A stretch of 64,000 bases of DNA from Flavobacteriia bacterium (lineage in GTDB: Bacteria; Bacteroidota; Bacteroidia; Flavobacteriales; Schleiferiaceae). The DNA lies in NCBI GenBank assembly GCA_013373425.1, contig JABXHW010000050.1:25916-89915 (forward strand), in the 5' to 3' direction. The notes beneath the pieces were generated by a model, which was not told the origin of the DNA, ran no database searches, and saw nothing but the letters and a program-made list of their open reading frames with translations. A program made the position numbers and the translations under genes. Shown here piece by piece: positions 42,122 to 52,708 of the stretch. The stretch's first letter is position 1, and each line of letters starts with the position of its first letter.

Positions 42122-42361
42122 TCAGATATCGTCAAGTAGTTCTTCGTTTTGCTCTTTGCGCCGTACTTTCTTAGGCACATAAAGGTCGTAAAGATTGTAA
42201 AACAATAGTCCTAGAAAGGGGATCAACGTCACTATTATCATCCAGATACCCATCGCAAGTCCACTCAGGTATTTCGACTTGAAGATGCTGTGAATGTTTA
42301 TGGCCCACACCACTAAATAAAGGATGAGGAAGATGAGCAGACTTAGTGAGACGATGTCCAT
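42122..42361 (-). CDS. Small PLDc_N-like membrane protein
   Basis: Two TM segments; WMIIVTLIPFLGLLFYNLY. Confidence 0.6.
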   Translation of the reverse strand: MDIVSLSLLIFLILYLVVWAINIHSIFKSKYLSGLAMGIWMIIVTLIPFLGLLFYNLYDLYVPKKVRRKEQNEELLDDI

Positions 42362-43014
42362 CAGTTGCCGTAGTTATTGGATGTAATCGTCATCTTTTCA
42401 CCGCTCTTAGGATGTGTGAAAGTATAGGAAAACGAGTGTAGTGCAATGCTGTTGCCCGTATAGGAGTGGGTACTTCCGTAGCTTGTGTCTCCAACAATAG
42501 GGTGGCCGTTAAAGGCGCAGTGAGCGCGGATTTGATGAAATCTTCCCGTCTTTAAATCAAGCTCTAGCATCGTTCTGTTACCCTCGAAATTAAGCACCTT
42601 CCAGAATGTAGTTGCGGCTTTCAGCTCTAAACCTTCTTTGCTCGCTCTTTTTCTATCGAAGGACCGTCCCAAAGGCATATCCCACTTTCCACTTTTTCCT
42701 TCGAGTTGACCTTCAACCCAAGCGTGATAGATTTTCTTCACCTTACGATTGGCAATCTGCTCATTCAATGACTTCAACGCCATTGGCGTCTTTGCAAAAA
42801 CAATGACACCAGAAACCACCCGATCTAGCCGGTGAACTACACCCAGGCCGCTTTTAATTTTTGGCTTGTGCTGCATAATCCGCTCAATCTCTTGAACAAG
42901 GTTAGGGTGGCCATGTGCATCTGGCTCCACCATTAGACCGGCGGGCTTATCTACCGCGATGATGTATGCATCCTCGTATAGGATTTGTTCCTTGGTGAGC
43001 CTTTCACTGCTCAT
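42361..43014 (-). CDS. RluA-family pseudouridine synthase
   Basis: VDKPAGLMV, VHRLDRVVSGVIVFAKT, LELDLKTGRFHQIRAH, PIVGDTSYGS. Confidence 0.92.
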   Translation of the reverse strand: MSSERLTKEQILYEDAYIIAVDKPAGLMVEPDAHGHPNLVQEIERIMQHKPKIKSGLGVVHRLDRVVSGVIVFAKTPMALKSLNEQIANRKVKKIYHAWVEGQLEGKSGKWDMPLGRSFDRKRASKEGLELKAATTFWKVLNFEGNRTMLELDLKTGRFHQIRAHCAFNGHPIVGDTSYGSTHSYTGNSIALHSFSYTFTHPKSGEKMTITSNNYGN

Positions 43015-43903
43015 ATTGCTTGGCGGCTTCTATCAAGTGACTATACACTTCTGTTGCGAGACTCTTGGGTTGAAGCACCTTCACCTTGGCGCCTAGCATG
43101 AGTATTCGCTGAATGAACTCGTAATTGGGAATCACTTTCACTTCAAACACAGTTTCATGCGTGCTGTCACGAATAATACGCTGACTCTTATGGAGGGGAA
43201 GTGTTTTGATGTATTGAGCTTGAACGGGTTCGCAGGAGAACCGCACAGTCTCCACTTTTCCACGACTGTGATCTAGTCCAACAACATTGGCGAATCGGTC
43301 ACGTGGATCTCCTGGAGGAGGAGTGAATCCTTGATCTCTAATCTTTAATTCTTCTATTCTGTCGATTCCAAATGTTCGGTCCTCGCCGTTCTGTTGCTGA
43401 CCAATGAGGTACCATCTACCTTGATATTGCTTGAGTAGAAGCGGCATTAGTGAGTAATGCTTGGTTTGATCCGACTCAAACTTGCGATAGTCGAATCCAA
43501 TCCACTTATGACTCTTCACTGCCGTTACCAAAGTGGGTAACCAACGCGTTCCCGCCCACAGGCCTTCATTCTCAAAATTGACATAGGGAGATACCTCTTT
43601 CTGCTCCTGAAGTGCTTGTCCGATAATATCAGAAACACGGGACATGCCCAGAAAATCTAGGAATTCATCCGATGCGATTTTTCCTTCCTCAGAGATGAAG
43701 TATCCGTCCTTTCCTCTGTGATAGAGGATGTCAATTCCGAAAGTGTCACGCAGATTGGTGATATCGCCTTGAACGGTTTTGGGTGTCGCTTCAAAGCCTT
43801 TGTCAATCAGCGTTCTACTCAATTGGATGGCTGACGGATACTCCTGTTCTCGAAGTGCCTCTGCGAGAGTGCCCAAGCGGGGAAGTGACAGTTGGATGTT
43901 CAT
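43004..43903 (-). CDS. WYL domain transcriptional regulator
   Basis: N-terminal HTH region; KHYSLMPLLLKQYQGRWYLIGQQQNGEDRTFGIDRIEEL. Confidence 0.85.
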   Translation of the reverse strand: MNIQLSLPRLGTLAEALREQEYPSAIQLSRTLIDKGFEATPKTVQGDITNLRDTFGIDILYHRGKDGYFISEEGKIASDEFLDFLGMSRVSDIIGQALQEQKEVSPYVNFENEGLWAGTRWLPTLVTAVKSHKWIGFDYRKFESDQTKHYSLMPLLLKQYQGRWYLIGQQQNGEDRTFGIDRIEELKIRDQGFTPPPGDPRDRFANVVGLDHSRGKVETVRFSCEPVQAQYIKTLPLHKSQRIIRDSTHETVFEVKVIPNYEFIQRILMLGAKVKVLQPKSLATEVYSHLIEAAKQYEQ

Positions 43904-43992
43904 GGTAGCTAAGGTAAGAACTACGCCGAAGCTTCACACATTCTGCGAAAGGCAGAATCGCCAGAGCCTCATCAAAATACCTATATTCGAGT

Positions 43993-44805
43993 ATGAGTTG
44001 GAAACCCCGTCTACGCCGAATTATTTTTGAGTCCGACACTCCTTCAGGAAAGGCCTTTGATGTCATTTTAATTTGGGCGATTGTAGCCAGTATTCTCATC
44101 GTACTTCTAGATAGTGTGGAGCATCTGCACTCCAAGTATGGACTCCTTTTTAAGTGGTTAGAGTGGGGATTCACCATCCTATTTACCATCGAGTATCTCC
44201 TTCGCATCATCATCACTCCAAAGCCGAAGTCTTATACACTTTCATTTTTGGGGATTATCGATCTAATCTCGATTCTCCCTACCTATATGAGCATTTTCAT
44301 TGGCGGTCCGCAGTACCTCATAGTGATACGCGGATTACGCATTCTGCGCGTATTTCGAGTTCTTAAGTTGTACCATTACAGTAGAGATGGAGTCATTATG
44401 CTTCGTGCGCTTATCGAGAGCTCGCGCAAGATTTCCGTGTTCATTCTATCCATTGTAATACTCGTTACTATACTCGGTTCCTTGATGTATGTTATTGAAG
44501 GAGCTGATAGTGGTTTCAAGGATATTCCCAATTCTATCTATTGGGCAATTGTAACCTTATCAACTGTGGGTTATGGCGATATCTCTCCTGAAACGCCACT
44601 TGGAAAAATGCTCGCCAGTTTAATAATGTTGTTGGGCTATGGGATCATCGCTGTGCCTACCGGAATAGTGACATCTGAGTTTGTTCACGCTCGAAAAAAT
44701 CAGAAATCTGAAGATTCAGGAGTGAAGTGTGAAAATTGCGGAGCGGAGCAACACCCTGATAAGGCAGTTCATTGCTATAATTGTGGTAGAAGATTATCAA
44801 GCTAA
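43993..44805 (+). CDS. Voltage-gated-type potassium channel with C-terminal zinc ribbon
   Basis: Selectivity filter TLSTVGYGDISPETPLGKML; S4-like RGLRILRVFRVLKLYHYSRDG; C-terminal VKCENCGAEQHPDKAVHCYNCGRRL. Confidence 0.9.
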   Translation: MSWKPRLRRIIFESDTPSGKAFDVILIWAIVASILIVLLDSVEHLHSKYGLLFKWLEWGFTILFTIEYLLRIIITPKPKSYTLSFLGIIDLISILPTYMSIFIGGPQYLIVIRGLRILRVFRVLKLYHYSRDGVIMLRALIESSRKISVFILSIVILVTILGSLMYVIEGADSGFKDIPNSIYWAIVTLSTVGYGDISPETPLGKMLASLIMLLGYGIIAVPTGIVTSEFVHARKNQKSEDSGVKCENCGAEQHPDKAVHCYNCGRRLSS

Positions 44806-44821
44806 CTAAAACACACAAAAG

Positions 44822-45142
44822 ATGATTCTCACAACAACGAATTCAATTGAAGGTCAGAAGATTATCAGTTACAAAGGAGTAATTGCCGGTGAAACCATCA
44901 TTGGTGCAAACCTTTTTAAAGACCTGTTTGCTGGCATTCGCGATATCGTAGGAGGTCGCTCGGGCTCTTATGAACAAGTCTTGCTCGAAGCAAGGGAGAC
45001 CGCGATGATGGAACTCGAACAACGTGCTCGTCAACTCGGCGCTAATGCAGTAGTTGCGATTGACATCGACTATGAAGTGATCGGTTCGAATGGTAGCATG
45101 CTTATGGTGAGCGCCAGCGGAACGGCTGTGGTTGTCGAGTAA
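44822..45142 (+). CDS. YbjQ/UPF0145 family protein
   Basis: [52 protein letters not shown]. Confidence 0.9.
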   Translation: MILTTTNSIEGQKIISYKGVIAGETIIGANLFKDLFAGIRDIVGGRSGSYEQVLLEARETAMMELEQRARQLGANAVVAIDIDYEVIGSNGSMLMVSASGTAVVVE

Positions 45143-45493
45143 TTACGAAACTCGAGTGCCGTTTGCAACCGGTCTTTCAGGTTGAAGCAGTGTGACCGCC
45201 GTGTTCGGCTCATCTGAGGCGGGAAGACCGAGAACTAAGCATTCACTTCGAACACTTCCAATCTGACGAACAGGTAGATTTACAACCGCGATGATTTGTT
45301 TACCCAGCAAGTCGTTCTCAGCATAAAGCTTCGTTATTCTAGCGGAGCTTTTTTTAATTCCCAGCGGACCAAAGTCGATTTCTAGTACCCATGCTGGAAT
45401 GCGAGCGCTTTTCAAAGCTTCAACCCCGATGATCGTCCCAGCGCGAAGCTCAGATTCAAAGAATGTATTAATATCAATCTCAGAATTGCTCAT
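45143..45493 (-). CDS. tRNA-binding (CsaA-like) protein
   Basis: ELRAGTIIGVEALKSARIPAWVLEIDFG; QIIAVVNLPVRQIGSVRSECLVLG. Confidence 0.88.
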   Translation of the reverse strand: MSNSEIDINTFFESELRAGTIIGVEALKSARIPAWVLEIDFGPLGIKKSSARITKLYAENDLLGKQIIAVVNLPVRQIGSVRSECLVLGLPASDEPNTAVTLLQPERPVANGTRVS

Positions 45494-45971
45494 TTAGCTT
45501 TTCTAGTATCGTGAATACTGCTGGGCAAACCGTGGCATTTTTTCGTGTCAGATTGAGGATTTGTTGCTGCTTGATGCGATCGGTATGCGGATACTCCCTG
45601 CAGGCCTTTGGTCGAACTTCGTAAATGCTGCACTTGTTGTCGGCTTCTAAAAATCGACAAGGCACGCTTTGAAGCACAAAGTCATTATCCTCATCAACAC
45701 GGAGATACTCTGCTTCAAATTCGGCGGGCTTAATCCGAAGATGTTTGCTGATGCGGTCGATATCCTTTCGAGTAAACAAAGGTCCTGTGGTCGTACAACA
45801 GTTCGCGCAGTGCAGACAATCCGTACAATCGAATACCTCTTCGTGTAGGTCGTGGATCACCCTGTCCACCTTCTTTCCATCGGCTTTAGCCAATCGACGA
45901 ACTAGCTTTTGGTGCGACTTTTTCTTCGCGCTGGAAAGTTCTTTAAGATCGGGTAGGAGCTCGTGAGACAT
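45480..45971 (-). CDS. YkgJ family cysteine-cluster protein
   Basis: DCLHCANCCTTTGPLFTRKDIDRI; CRFLEADNKCSIYEVRPKACREYP. Confidence 0.88.
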   Translation of the reverse strand: MSHELLPDLKELSSAKKKSHQKLVRRLAKADGKKVDRVIHDLHEEVFDCTDCLHCANCCTTTGPLFTRKDIDRISKHLRIKPAEFEAEYLRVDEDNDFVLQSVPCRFLEADNKCSIYEVRPKACREYPHTDRIKQQQILNLTRKNATVCPAVFTILEKLNEQF

Positions 45972-45975
45972 GGGC

Positions 45976-47205
45976 TTACTCCGCTAATAATTCCTGAATG
46001 AAAGCGTCTGTCTCTTCCGTATACGGGATGTACTCGTTCGTTCCAGGGCCATTAAATCCAGTGTGAATCAATCTTACATTTCCATTCTTATCGATGAAGA
46101 TGGAAGTGGGGTAAGACATAAAGTTGTCAATCATAGGAAGCACTTCAGCGATGCGATCACCAGAGGCTCTTCCACCGAAAACAACAGGGTAAGGTATTTC
46201 CAAGTCTTCAATCATCTTGTTGATGCTTGGACGAGCTTCTTCTAATTCACTCTTGTATTCAAAGGTCACTCCAATGAAGTTCAAGCCACGATCCGCATAT
46301 CTCGCGTGCAATTGGTTGAAATACTGGGTTTCATCCATACAATTCGGACACCAGGAGCCCATAATTTGAATGATGGTCGGTCCTGACTCCGATTGGCCGT
46401 TGAATGTGAACAGTTCTCCATTTGGAAGAGGCAGAGTAAACTCTACACCATCATATCCATCTTTGAGGAAGGTAAGCTGCGTAGGATCGCGAAGCTCAAA
46501 AGTCTCGCTCGGAATTCCCATCCACGGCTCGGCATAACCTTTACCGCTGTAGTGATAGCCTCTCAAGGTATCATTCACCAACTCTGCAGTAAAAACGTAC
46601 GCATGTGTTCCGTCAAATGTGGAGAGGTTTAGCGTGTTCCCGCACATGCTTCCTGCGAGGAAGCGGTAATCGCCGGTTTCGCGAGCGAAAGAGCCGGTAA
46701 CATTACCAGCCTCGTCCGTTTGAAACTGACCAATAGCTGGCAAGGGCTTTTCTGACGTAACCTTCGTGTGAACTTCCCAGCGCGGAGCAAGATTGTCGAA
46801 TGCATCGCATCCATCTGAGAATCGAAAATCGAGACCTTTTTCAGCTTTGAATGGAAGTCTGTAATTGTCTTGATCGAGACGAATCCAGTATCCATTCCAC
46901 AGATCCTCCGTTCTATGAACGACAAATGCGGTGGGGAAAACAGGGAGATAGAAATAGGTTGAATCTCCTTCCACTCGCGAAGAATCAACTTCAATGATTT
47001 CCTCGCCATTTTCTATGAGCAGAAGTTCGCCCCCATTCATACTGGTAAACGTGAAAGGGAGTTTGATACTGTCAACAATGGTGATTTCGGCTCTCCATAC
47101 CTCTTCAAAATTTTCCGGTGTCTCAACAACCGCGTCATCCGATTCGGAAGGAGATTGACATGCGAAGAGGGTAAGAAGAGGGAGGAAGTAAACGTATTTC
47201 TTCAT
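45976..47205 (-). CDS. TlpA-like thioredoxin-fold lipoprotein
   Basis: LTLFACQS lipobox; IMGSWCPNCMDETQYFNQLHARYADRGLNFIGV. Confidence 0.85.
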   Translation of the reverse strand: MKKYVYFLPLLTLFACQSPSESDDAVVETPENFEEVWRAEITIVDSIKLPFTFTSMNGGELLLIENGEEIIEVDSSRVEGDSTYFYLPVFPTAFVVHRTEDLWNGYWIRLDQDNYRLPFKAEKGLDFRFSDGCDAFDNLAPRWEVHTKVTSEKPLPAIGQFQTDEAGNVTGSFARETGDYRFLAGSMCGNTLNLSTFDGTHAYVFTAELVNDTLRGYHYSGKGYAEPWMGIPSETFELRDPTQLTFLKDGYDGVEFTLPLPNGELFTFNGQSESGPTIIQIMGSWCPNCMDETQYFNQLHARYADRGLNFIGVTFEYKSELEEARPSINKMIEDLEIPYPVVFGGRASGDRIAEVLPMIDNFMSYPTSIFIDKNGNVRLIHTGFNGPGTNEYIPYTEETDAFIQELLAE

Positions 47206-48908
47206 CAGTCTGGAATTAGAATCCTTACTAAGTACGTCATTTCCACAGCATCCTTACGCGTTTCATGATTCATGAACTCCCAAGTTGGCATGGTGACGGG
47301 GTAGTATGGATAGCTCTTCACAACTTCAACGGAAACTCTACTATCGTCGATAAGCTCCATGCCTTTCTCATCAATATATGCATAGGTGTTCGGATAGAAG
47401 ATTGTCGTGTCGAGCATGGTTCTGTTGATTCGATTCAATTCGAATCCCGTGCGATACGCCAAGCTGAACATGCCACGAGGTGGATGTACGTAAAGATGAT
47501 CCTCGTCGATATTCAAGGCTCTAATCTCTCTTACAACATCATCGGAAGGTTGGTATTCTGTAATTCTAGGGAAGTACAAGCCATTGATGAACACATACAT
47601 CGCCAATGCACCGAACATACTTGAAACCACCAATCGATTCAAGTTTGATCCACGCATGAATACGTATGAGCTGATAGCCATAGCAACTCCACTTATTACC
47701 CAGAGCGACCAAGATCCGTCTGGGAACACGTAAGTTCCAATGAAGATTACAATGGCGGCGGCAAGGATCACATTCAGGATTTGCAAGCTGAGTGCTATTC
47801 TGTACCACGACTTTGGCTTTTCAAATGCGATTCGCAATGTGAATTCGGAGGTGAATATGGCGGCGAAAGGCATGACTACATAGATGTAGTGTGGGAGTTT
47901 GTAATTGGACAAACTCAAAGAGAAAAACGTGAGTAAGAATCCGCCAAGCGTGAGCCATTCTTGTTTCTTTTCGCCGCGAACCACGTCCTTAATAGCTGTG
48001 ATGATTCTCCAGAATATGGCCCAAAATGCCAATAGAGACCAAGGGAAGAAACTCCAAATAAAGGTGTGCACAAAGAATAGTGGCCCCGCGTCATTCTGCC
48101 ATGGGTTATCGCCAGTAATGCGACCAAAACTCTGATCCCAATAGAAGAACTTCAGTCCACTAACTGAATCTTCTTTAACAACACCATCAGGGGTTACAAT
48201 ATTCACCACTTTTTCAGGATGAGCGTCAAATTGCTGATAGAGACCATAGCTCATCGGAATCAGTAAAATCGCTACAATTGCAATTCCCCAAAGCCATTGA
48301 GCTCTGAACAGGTCGTTGTAACGCTTACGTCCTAAGGTATAACTCACCAAAGCAAAGAGTGGTATCAGCATTCCAATAGGCCCTTTCGTCATCATCGCGA
48401 TAGCCATTGCCACAAATCCGTATATCAGATCTGAGCGCTTCTTGTAGTACAGATATGCTGTGAGTTTCCAGACCGAAATTACCACTGCTGATGTGAGAAT
48501 GGTATCCGTCCGAACATCGTTGTTCATCAATACCATAGAAAAACTGGTCATCAGCATCAGCGCCGCTACGAATCCTATTCGCTTGTTATACAGCAGGTTG
48601 CCCAACTTATAGGTGGCAATAACACCTACAGCACTAAAAAGGACACTTCCAATCTTGAAACTCCAGTTGAAGTAGCCGAAAATCCAGAAAAAGAATGAGT
48701 TCAGCCAGAATAGGAAAGGGGGCTTATCTAGATAATCTTGGCCTTGTTGAAAGACTTCTAAATACGACCCAGTCTCCACCATTTCTTTACTGATGGCGGC
48801 GTATTGAGCAGAATCGATATCGAGAATCTCAACAAATAAGCCGAGGATATACACCAATGCGGCAAAGGCGAATATCAAATTGATTGACCATCGCTTGAAT
48901 AATCCCAT
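47205..48908 (-). CDS. ArnT/PMT-like membrane glycosyltransferase
   Basis: DIDSAQYAAISKEMVETGSYLEVFQQGQDYLDKPPFLFWLNSFFFWIFG. Confidence 0.85.
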   Translation of the reverse strand: MGLFKRWSINLIFAFAALVYILGLFVEILDIDSAQYAAISKEMVETGSYLEVFQQGQDYLDKPPFLFWLNSFFFWIFGYFNWSFKIGSVLFSAVGVIATYKLGNLLYNKRIGFVAALMLMTSFSMVLMNNDVRTDTILTSAVVISVWKLTAYLYYKKRSDLIYGFVAMAIAMMTKGPIGMLIPLFALVSYTLGRKRYNDLFRAQWLWGIAIVAILLIPMSYGLYQQFDAHPEKVVNIVTPDGVVKEDSVSGLKFFYWDQSFGRITGDNPWQNDAGPLFFVHTFIWSFFPWSLLAFWAIFWRIITAIKDVVRGEKKQEWLTLGGFLLTFFSLSLSNYKLPHYIYVVMPFAAIFTSEFTLRIAFEKPKSWYRIALSLQILNVILAAAIVIFIGTYVFPDGSWSLWVISGVAMAISSYVFMRGSNLNRLVVSSMFGALAMYVFINGLYFPRITEYQPSDDVVREIRALNIDEDHLYVHPPRGMFSLAYRTGFELNRINRTMLDTTIFYPNTYAYIDEKGMELIDDSRVSVEVVKSYPYYPVTMPTWEFMNHETRKDAVEMTYLVRILIPD

Positions 48909-48943
48909 AGGGTAGTTGGATGTGGGTTCGATTCGAAGATAAC

Positions 48944-50665
48944 CTAGATGGCTAAATCTTCAATCATCTGTTGGATAATCTCACGTAAACTTTTCTCCAT
49001 CTCATCGTAATCGCCCGACTTCCATTCTCTATTCACAGAAAAGTAGAACTTAATCTTCGGCTCTGTGCCAGAAGGTCTAGCAGTGGTAATATCCCCATTC
49101 TCATTGACGAGTTGAATCACATTACTAGATGGTAAATTCGTAGGACGCTTTTCTCCAGTGTGTAGGTCGGTAATCTCGCCTAACTTGAAATCTCTAAGCT
49201 CAACCACTTTCTTGGATGCCAATGTTTGTGGAGGGTTTGAACGTAAGTTCTCCATAATTGCAGCAATTTCCTCAGCTCCAGAGCGACCTTTCTTCACGAT
49301 TGAAATCAAGTGTTCTTGATAGAAGCCGTACTTCTTTTGAATGTCGGCTAGATATTCAAAGAAGGAAGAGCCTTGCGATTTGGCGTATGCGGCAGCTTCA
49401 GCAATCATAAGTGCACCCGAGATTGCATCCTTATCGCGCACGAAGTCGCCGATCATATAGCCGTAACTTTCTTCAGCACCAACGATGAACTTCTTAGTTC
49501 CTTCGTAGCGATGGATTAGTTCTGCAATCCACTTGAAACCCGTGAGACAGCGCATGGATTCTACCCCGTAATTCAAGGAGATCTGTTCCATGAGATTGCT
49601 AGTAACAATGGTAGTGGCGGTAAACGACTTACTAAGGTCTACGCCTTTCTCGGCCATCTTGCTCAGCATGTATTCAAAGACAACCGCTCCGGTTTGGTTT
49701 CCGTTGAGCAATCGCATTTGCCCCTTGTGGTCGCGTACAGCAATACCGACACGGTCTGTATCTGGGTCGCATCCAATCACCAAATCGGCATTATCACGCT
49801 CAGCTTGATCTACGGCCATTTTAAGGGCCGCCGCTTCTTCTGGGTTTGGAGAATCGACGGTTGGAAAGTTTCCATCTGGATTTGATTGCTCTTTAACTAG
49901 GGATATAGAACTGAATCCAGCGGTATTAAAGGCATCCTCCATCAAAACAACGCTGGTTCCATGCAACGGGGTAAATACCACCTTTATATCATCCTTACCT
50001 TCATTTCCTAAAGAGATTCGGGCTACTTGCTGAAGGTATGCACGGTCTACATCCCGACCTATCTCTTCGATGAAGTCGTCGTTTCCATTGAACTTCACTT
50101 CGTTCAACTTAACCTTTCGAACTTCTTCGATGATAGCTTTATCGTGTGGTGGAACGAGCTGTCCTCCATCTTGCCAGTACACTTTATATCCGTTGTACTC
50201 CTTCGGATTGTGGGATGCTGTGAGAACAATTCCCGCCTGGCAGCCCAAGTGTCGGATAGTGAAGGAAAGCTCAGGAGTAGGGCGCAGGTTCTCAAATAGG
50301 AACACCTTGATTCCATTAGCTGAGAACACCTCAGCTACGCTGCTGGCTAAAGCCTGACTGTTGTTTCTTGAGTCGAATGCAATGGCCACCTTAATCGCCT
50401 CATCTCCTAATTGCTGATGCAAGTAATTCGATAGACCTTGCGTGGCTAATCCCAAAGTGTATTTGTTTACACGATTGGTACCGACGCCCATAATGCCTCT
50501 CATTCCTCCTGTGCCAAAATCGAGGTCCTTATAAAACGACTCGGTCAATTCTTCAGGCTCATTGCTCAACATTTGCTGAACCTTAGCTTGGGAATCCTTA
50601 TCAATAGGGTCTTGTAACCATTCATTTGCCTTTTGGACAATGGCAGTATCGAGGTTATGACTCAT
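48944..50665 (-). CDS. Phosphoglucomutase/phosphomannomutase (phospho-sugar mutase)
   Basis: LTASHNPKEYNGYKVYW; GCDPDTDRVGIAVRD; GAEESYGYMIGDFVRDKDA; TARPSGTEPKIKFY. Confidence 0.93.
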   Translation of the reverse strand: MSHNLDTAIVQKANEWLQDPIDKDSQAKVQQMLSNEPEELTESFYKDLDFGTGGMRGIMGVGTNRVNKYTLGLATQGLSNYLHQQLGDEAIKVAIAFDSRNNSQALASSVAEVFSANGIKVFLFENLRPTPELSFTIRHLGCQAGIVLTASHNPKEYNGYKVYWQDGGQLVPPHDKAIIEEVRKVKLNEVKFNGNDDFIEEIGRDVDRAYLQQVARISLGNEGKDDIKVVFTPLHGTSVVLMEDAFNTAGFSSISLVKEQSNPDGNFPTVDSPNPEEAAALKMAVDQAERDNADLVIGCDPDTDRVGIAVRDHKGQMRLLNGNQTGAVVFEYMLSKMAEKGVDLSKSFTATTIVTSNLMEQISLNYGVESMRCLTGFKWIAELIHRYEGTKKFIVGAEESYGYMIGDFVRDKDAISGALMIAEAAAYAKSQGSSFFEYLADIQKKYGFYQEHLISIVKKGRSGAEEIAAIMENLRSNPPQTLASKKVVELRDFKLGEITDLHTGEKRPTNLPSSNVIQLVNENGDITTARPSGTEPKIKFYFSVNREWKSGDYDEMEKSLREIIQQMIEDLAI

Positions 50666-50690
50666 AGGTATGTCTTGTAAGTATTGTCAA

Positions 50691-51377
50691 TTAGTTCTTA
50701 TCCGCTCTGGTGATGTCAGCGGCTCCTGATGTGGTTCCTTCAACTTCAGGATCACCTGAAATGTAGATATCAGAAGAGCCGCTCGCTGATGCACTCACAC
50801 TTGAAGTGGCATGAATGGAGGCGTTGCTTGAGCCAGAAGAGCGCACTTCGGAAATTTGGCTTATCAAATCGAAAGCGTGTAAGTCGCTGCTACCGCTTGT
50901 TCTAACTTTTGACACCGTTGAGGTCCCAAATACCGTGGCGCTAGAAGCACCGGAACAGCGGATATTCAATCTGTCTGAAACGTCTACACCCACCTCCATT
51001 CGGCTACTTCCGCTGGAGTGTAAGTATATGTTCGTGGCATGTAACGAATTGAAGCTTTCGAGATTAACTACACCGCTAATGTCGATTTCCTCGATTTCCA
51101 CCATTGTAATGTACAGCGTGGCTTCACGGTCGAAGTCCATATCCCAATCGTCATCCCAAGAAATGGTAACACGATTGCCGTCAAAGTCGAGCTCAATATC
51201 GCCTAGGTCGTCAGAAGCAGCAATAATTTCTGGATGATCTCCCTGGCGAAGCATGACCTCGAAATTTCCATGTACTTCGAGTTCTGTGAAATCACGATCA
51301 CTGAGAGTTCTTCTCTCTTGCGCATGTAGCGTAGGGAAGAGGAAGAGAAGTCCGACTAAGGCTAGTAGGTTTTTCAT
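50691..51377 (-). CDS. GIN domain (DUF2807) secreted protein
   Basis: Signal peptide; FTELEVHGNFEVMLRQGDHPEIIA; S/G-rich beta repeats. Confidence 0.8.
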   Translation of the reverse strand: MKNLLALVGLLFLFPTLHAQERRTLSDRDFTELEVHGNFEVMLRQGDHPEIIAASDDLGDIELDFDGNRVTISWDDDWDMDFDREATLYITMVEIEEIDISGVVNLESFNSLHATNIYLHSSGSSRMEVGVDVSDRLNIRCSGASSATVFGTSTVSKVRTSGSSDLHAFDLISQISEVRSSGSSNASIHATSSVSASASGSSDIYISGDPEVEGTTSGAADITRADKN

Positions 51378-51426
51378 GACGGTCGATGTTTTGCACTAAT
51401 TTAAGGAAGAACAGTGCTAAACCGAC

Positions 51427-51921
51427 CTATCTGAGGCGTCTTCTGCGTAGATCGGCCATTTTTACCGCCGCAACCGCTGCTTCAACGCCCTTGTTTCCGT
51501 GTTCACCACCCGAGCGCGCACGGCTTTGCTCGATATTCATATCGGTCAATACACAGAAGATGGTTGGAGCATTATAGGTGTGATTCAACTGCACCAAGCC
51601 TTGAGTAACGCCATCACATACAAAGTCGAAATGACGCGTTTCCCCCTGAATAACTACGCCGATTGTGATAACGGCATCAACTGCTTCCGACTCAAGTATG
51701 CACCTTGCACCGAATGGTAGCTCGAAAGAGCCAGGCACATTCTCACGAATGATATTGTCTGGTGTAACTCCTAAGTCGAGCAATGTCTCGTAAGCACCGT
51801 TGAAGAGACCTTCGGTGATTTCTTCGTTCCATTCAGAAACGACAATGCCGAAGCGCATGCTGGATGCGTTCGGCATTGTGTTCTTATCGTAGTTCGATAA
51901 ATTCTTGTTGGCTGTGGCCAT
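51427..51921 (-). CDS. ribH: 6,7-dimethyl-8-ribityllumazine synthase
   Basis: RFGIVVSEWNEEITEGLFNGA; PGSFELPFGARCIL; VQIGVVIQGETRHFDFVC-like segment. Confidence 0.95.
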   Translation of the reverse strand: MATANKNLSNYDKNTMPNASSMRFGIVVSEWNEEITEGLFNGAYETLLDLGVTPDNIIRENVPGSFELPFGARCILESEAVDAVITIGVVIQGETRHFDFVCDGVTQGLVQLNHTYNAPTIFCVLTDMNIEQSRARSGGEHGNKGVEAAVAAVKMADLRRRRLR

Positions 51922-52619
51922 TAGCTATTCGCTGCTTTTGCTTCGCAGTATGCGATGAATTTATCAACGTCTTTTGATTGGCGAGCGTCTGGGAACTCGT
52001 TCTTGAGGCGGTTGTAGAAACCAAGCGCTTTGTCCCAATTCTGAAGCATTTCAGCAGTTTGAGCCGCTTTCTCAAGAGCGATAGGTGTAGAGAACTCATT
52101 TCCTTCGGCATTCGCTGCCTTGGTGTAGTAGTCCAATGCATCCTCTGGCTGGTTCAACTCGTGGAATGCATCTCCAATAGCCTTCTTGGCTAGAACATTG
52201 AATACTCCATCACTTCCAGAGTACTTGTCCAAGTAAGCAATTGCATTGGTGAAATCGCCCAACTGCAAGTAGCAAAGACCTGCATAGTAGTTAGCGAGGT
52301 TTCCCGCATCTGTGCTTCCGAACTCATCAGCTACGTCCAAGAAACCCAAGTTACCGCCAGCACCATTCAATGCTTGTGTAAGTGAGTCTTGCTCGAAATA
52401 CTGCTGAGCTTCGTACATGGCCACTTGAGCTTCCTTTTCAGCAGGCTCAACCACATATTTCAAGTATCCAACGTATGCAGCGACAACTGCACCAGCAATA
52501 CCGATTACGTATAATATCTTGTTCCAGTTACCTTCAACATACTGCTCTGCTCTTGAGAGAGTCTGATCTACGTTATCAACTGGGCTAATTACGTCTTGTT
52601 GTTTCTTCTTTTTGGCCAT
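51921..52619 (-). CDS. TPR-containing membrane protein
   Basis: N-terminal TM; GLCYLQLGDFTNAIAYLDKY, AIGDAFHELNQPEDALDYYTKA. Confidence 0.8.
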   Translation of the reverse strand: MAKKKKQQDVISPVDNVDQTLSRAEQYVEGNWNKILYVIGIAGAVVAAYVGYLKYVVEPAEKEAQVAMYEAQQYFEQDSLTQALNGAGGNLGFLDVADEFGSTDAGNLANYYAGLCYLQLGDFTNAIAYLDKYSGSDGVFNVLAKKAIGDAFHELNQPEDALDYYTKAANAEGNEFSTPIALEKAAQTAEMLQNWDKALGFYNRLKNEFPDARQSKDVDKFIAYCEAKAANS

Positions 52620-52695
52620 TGTAGTCTATTTGACAGACGGCAAAAATACCATTTTTATCATACGCTCCAAGTTCTTTGTGAGTCGGTCTTTCTTG

Positions 52696-52703
52696 TACTT
52701 TTG
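52696..52703 (+). promoter_or_regulatory. -7 promoter element TACTTTTG upstream of recF
   Basis: Exact TAnnTTTG; ends 5 nt before ATG 52709. Confidence 0.65.
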
Positions 52704-52708
52704 AAGAC

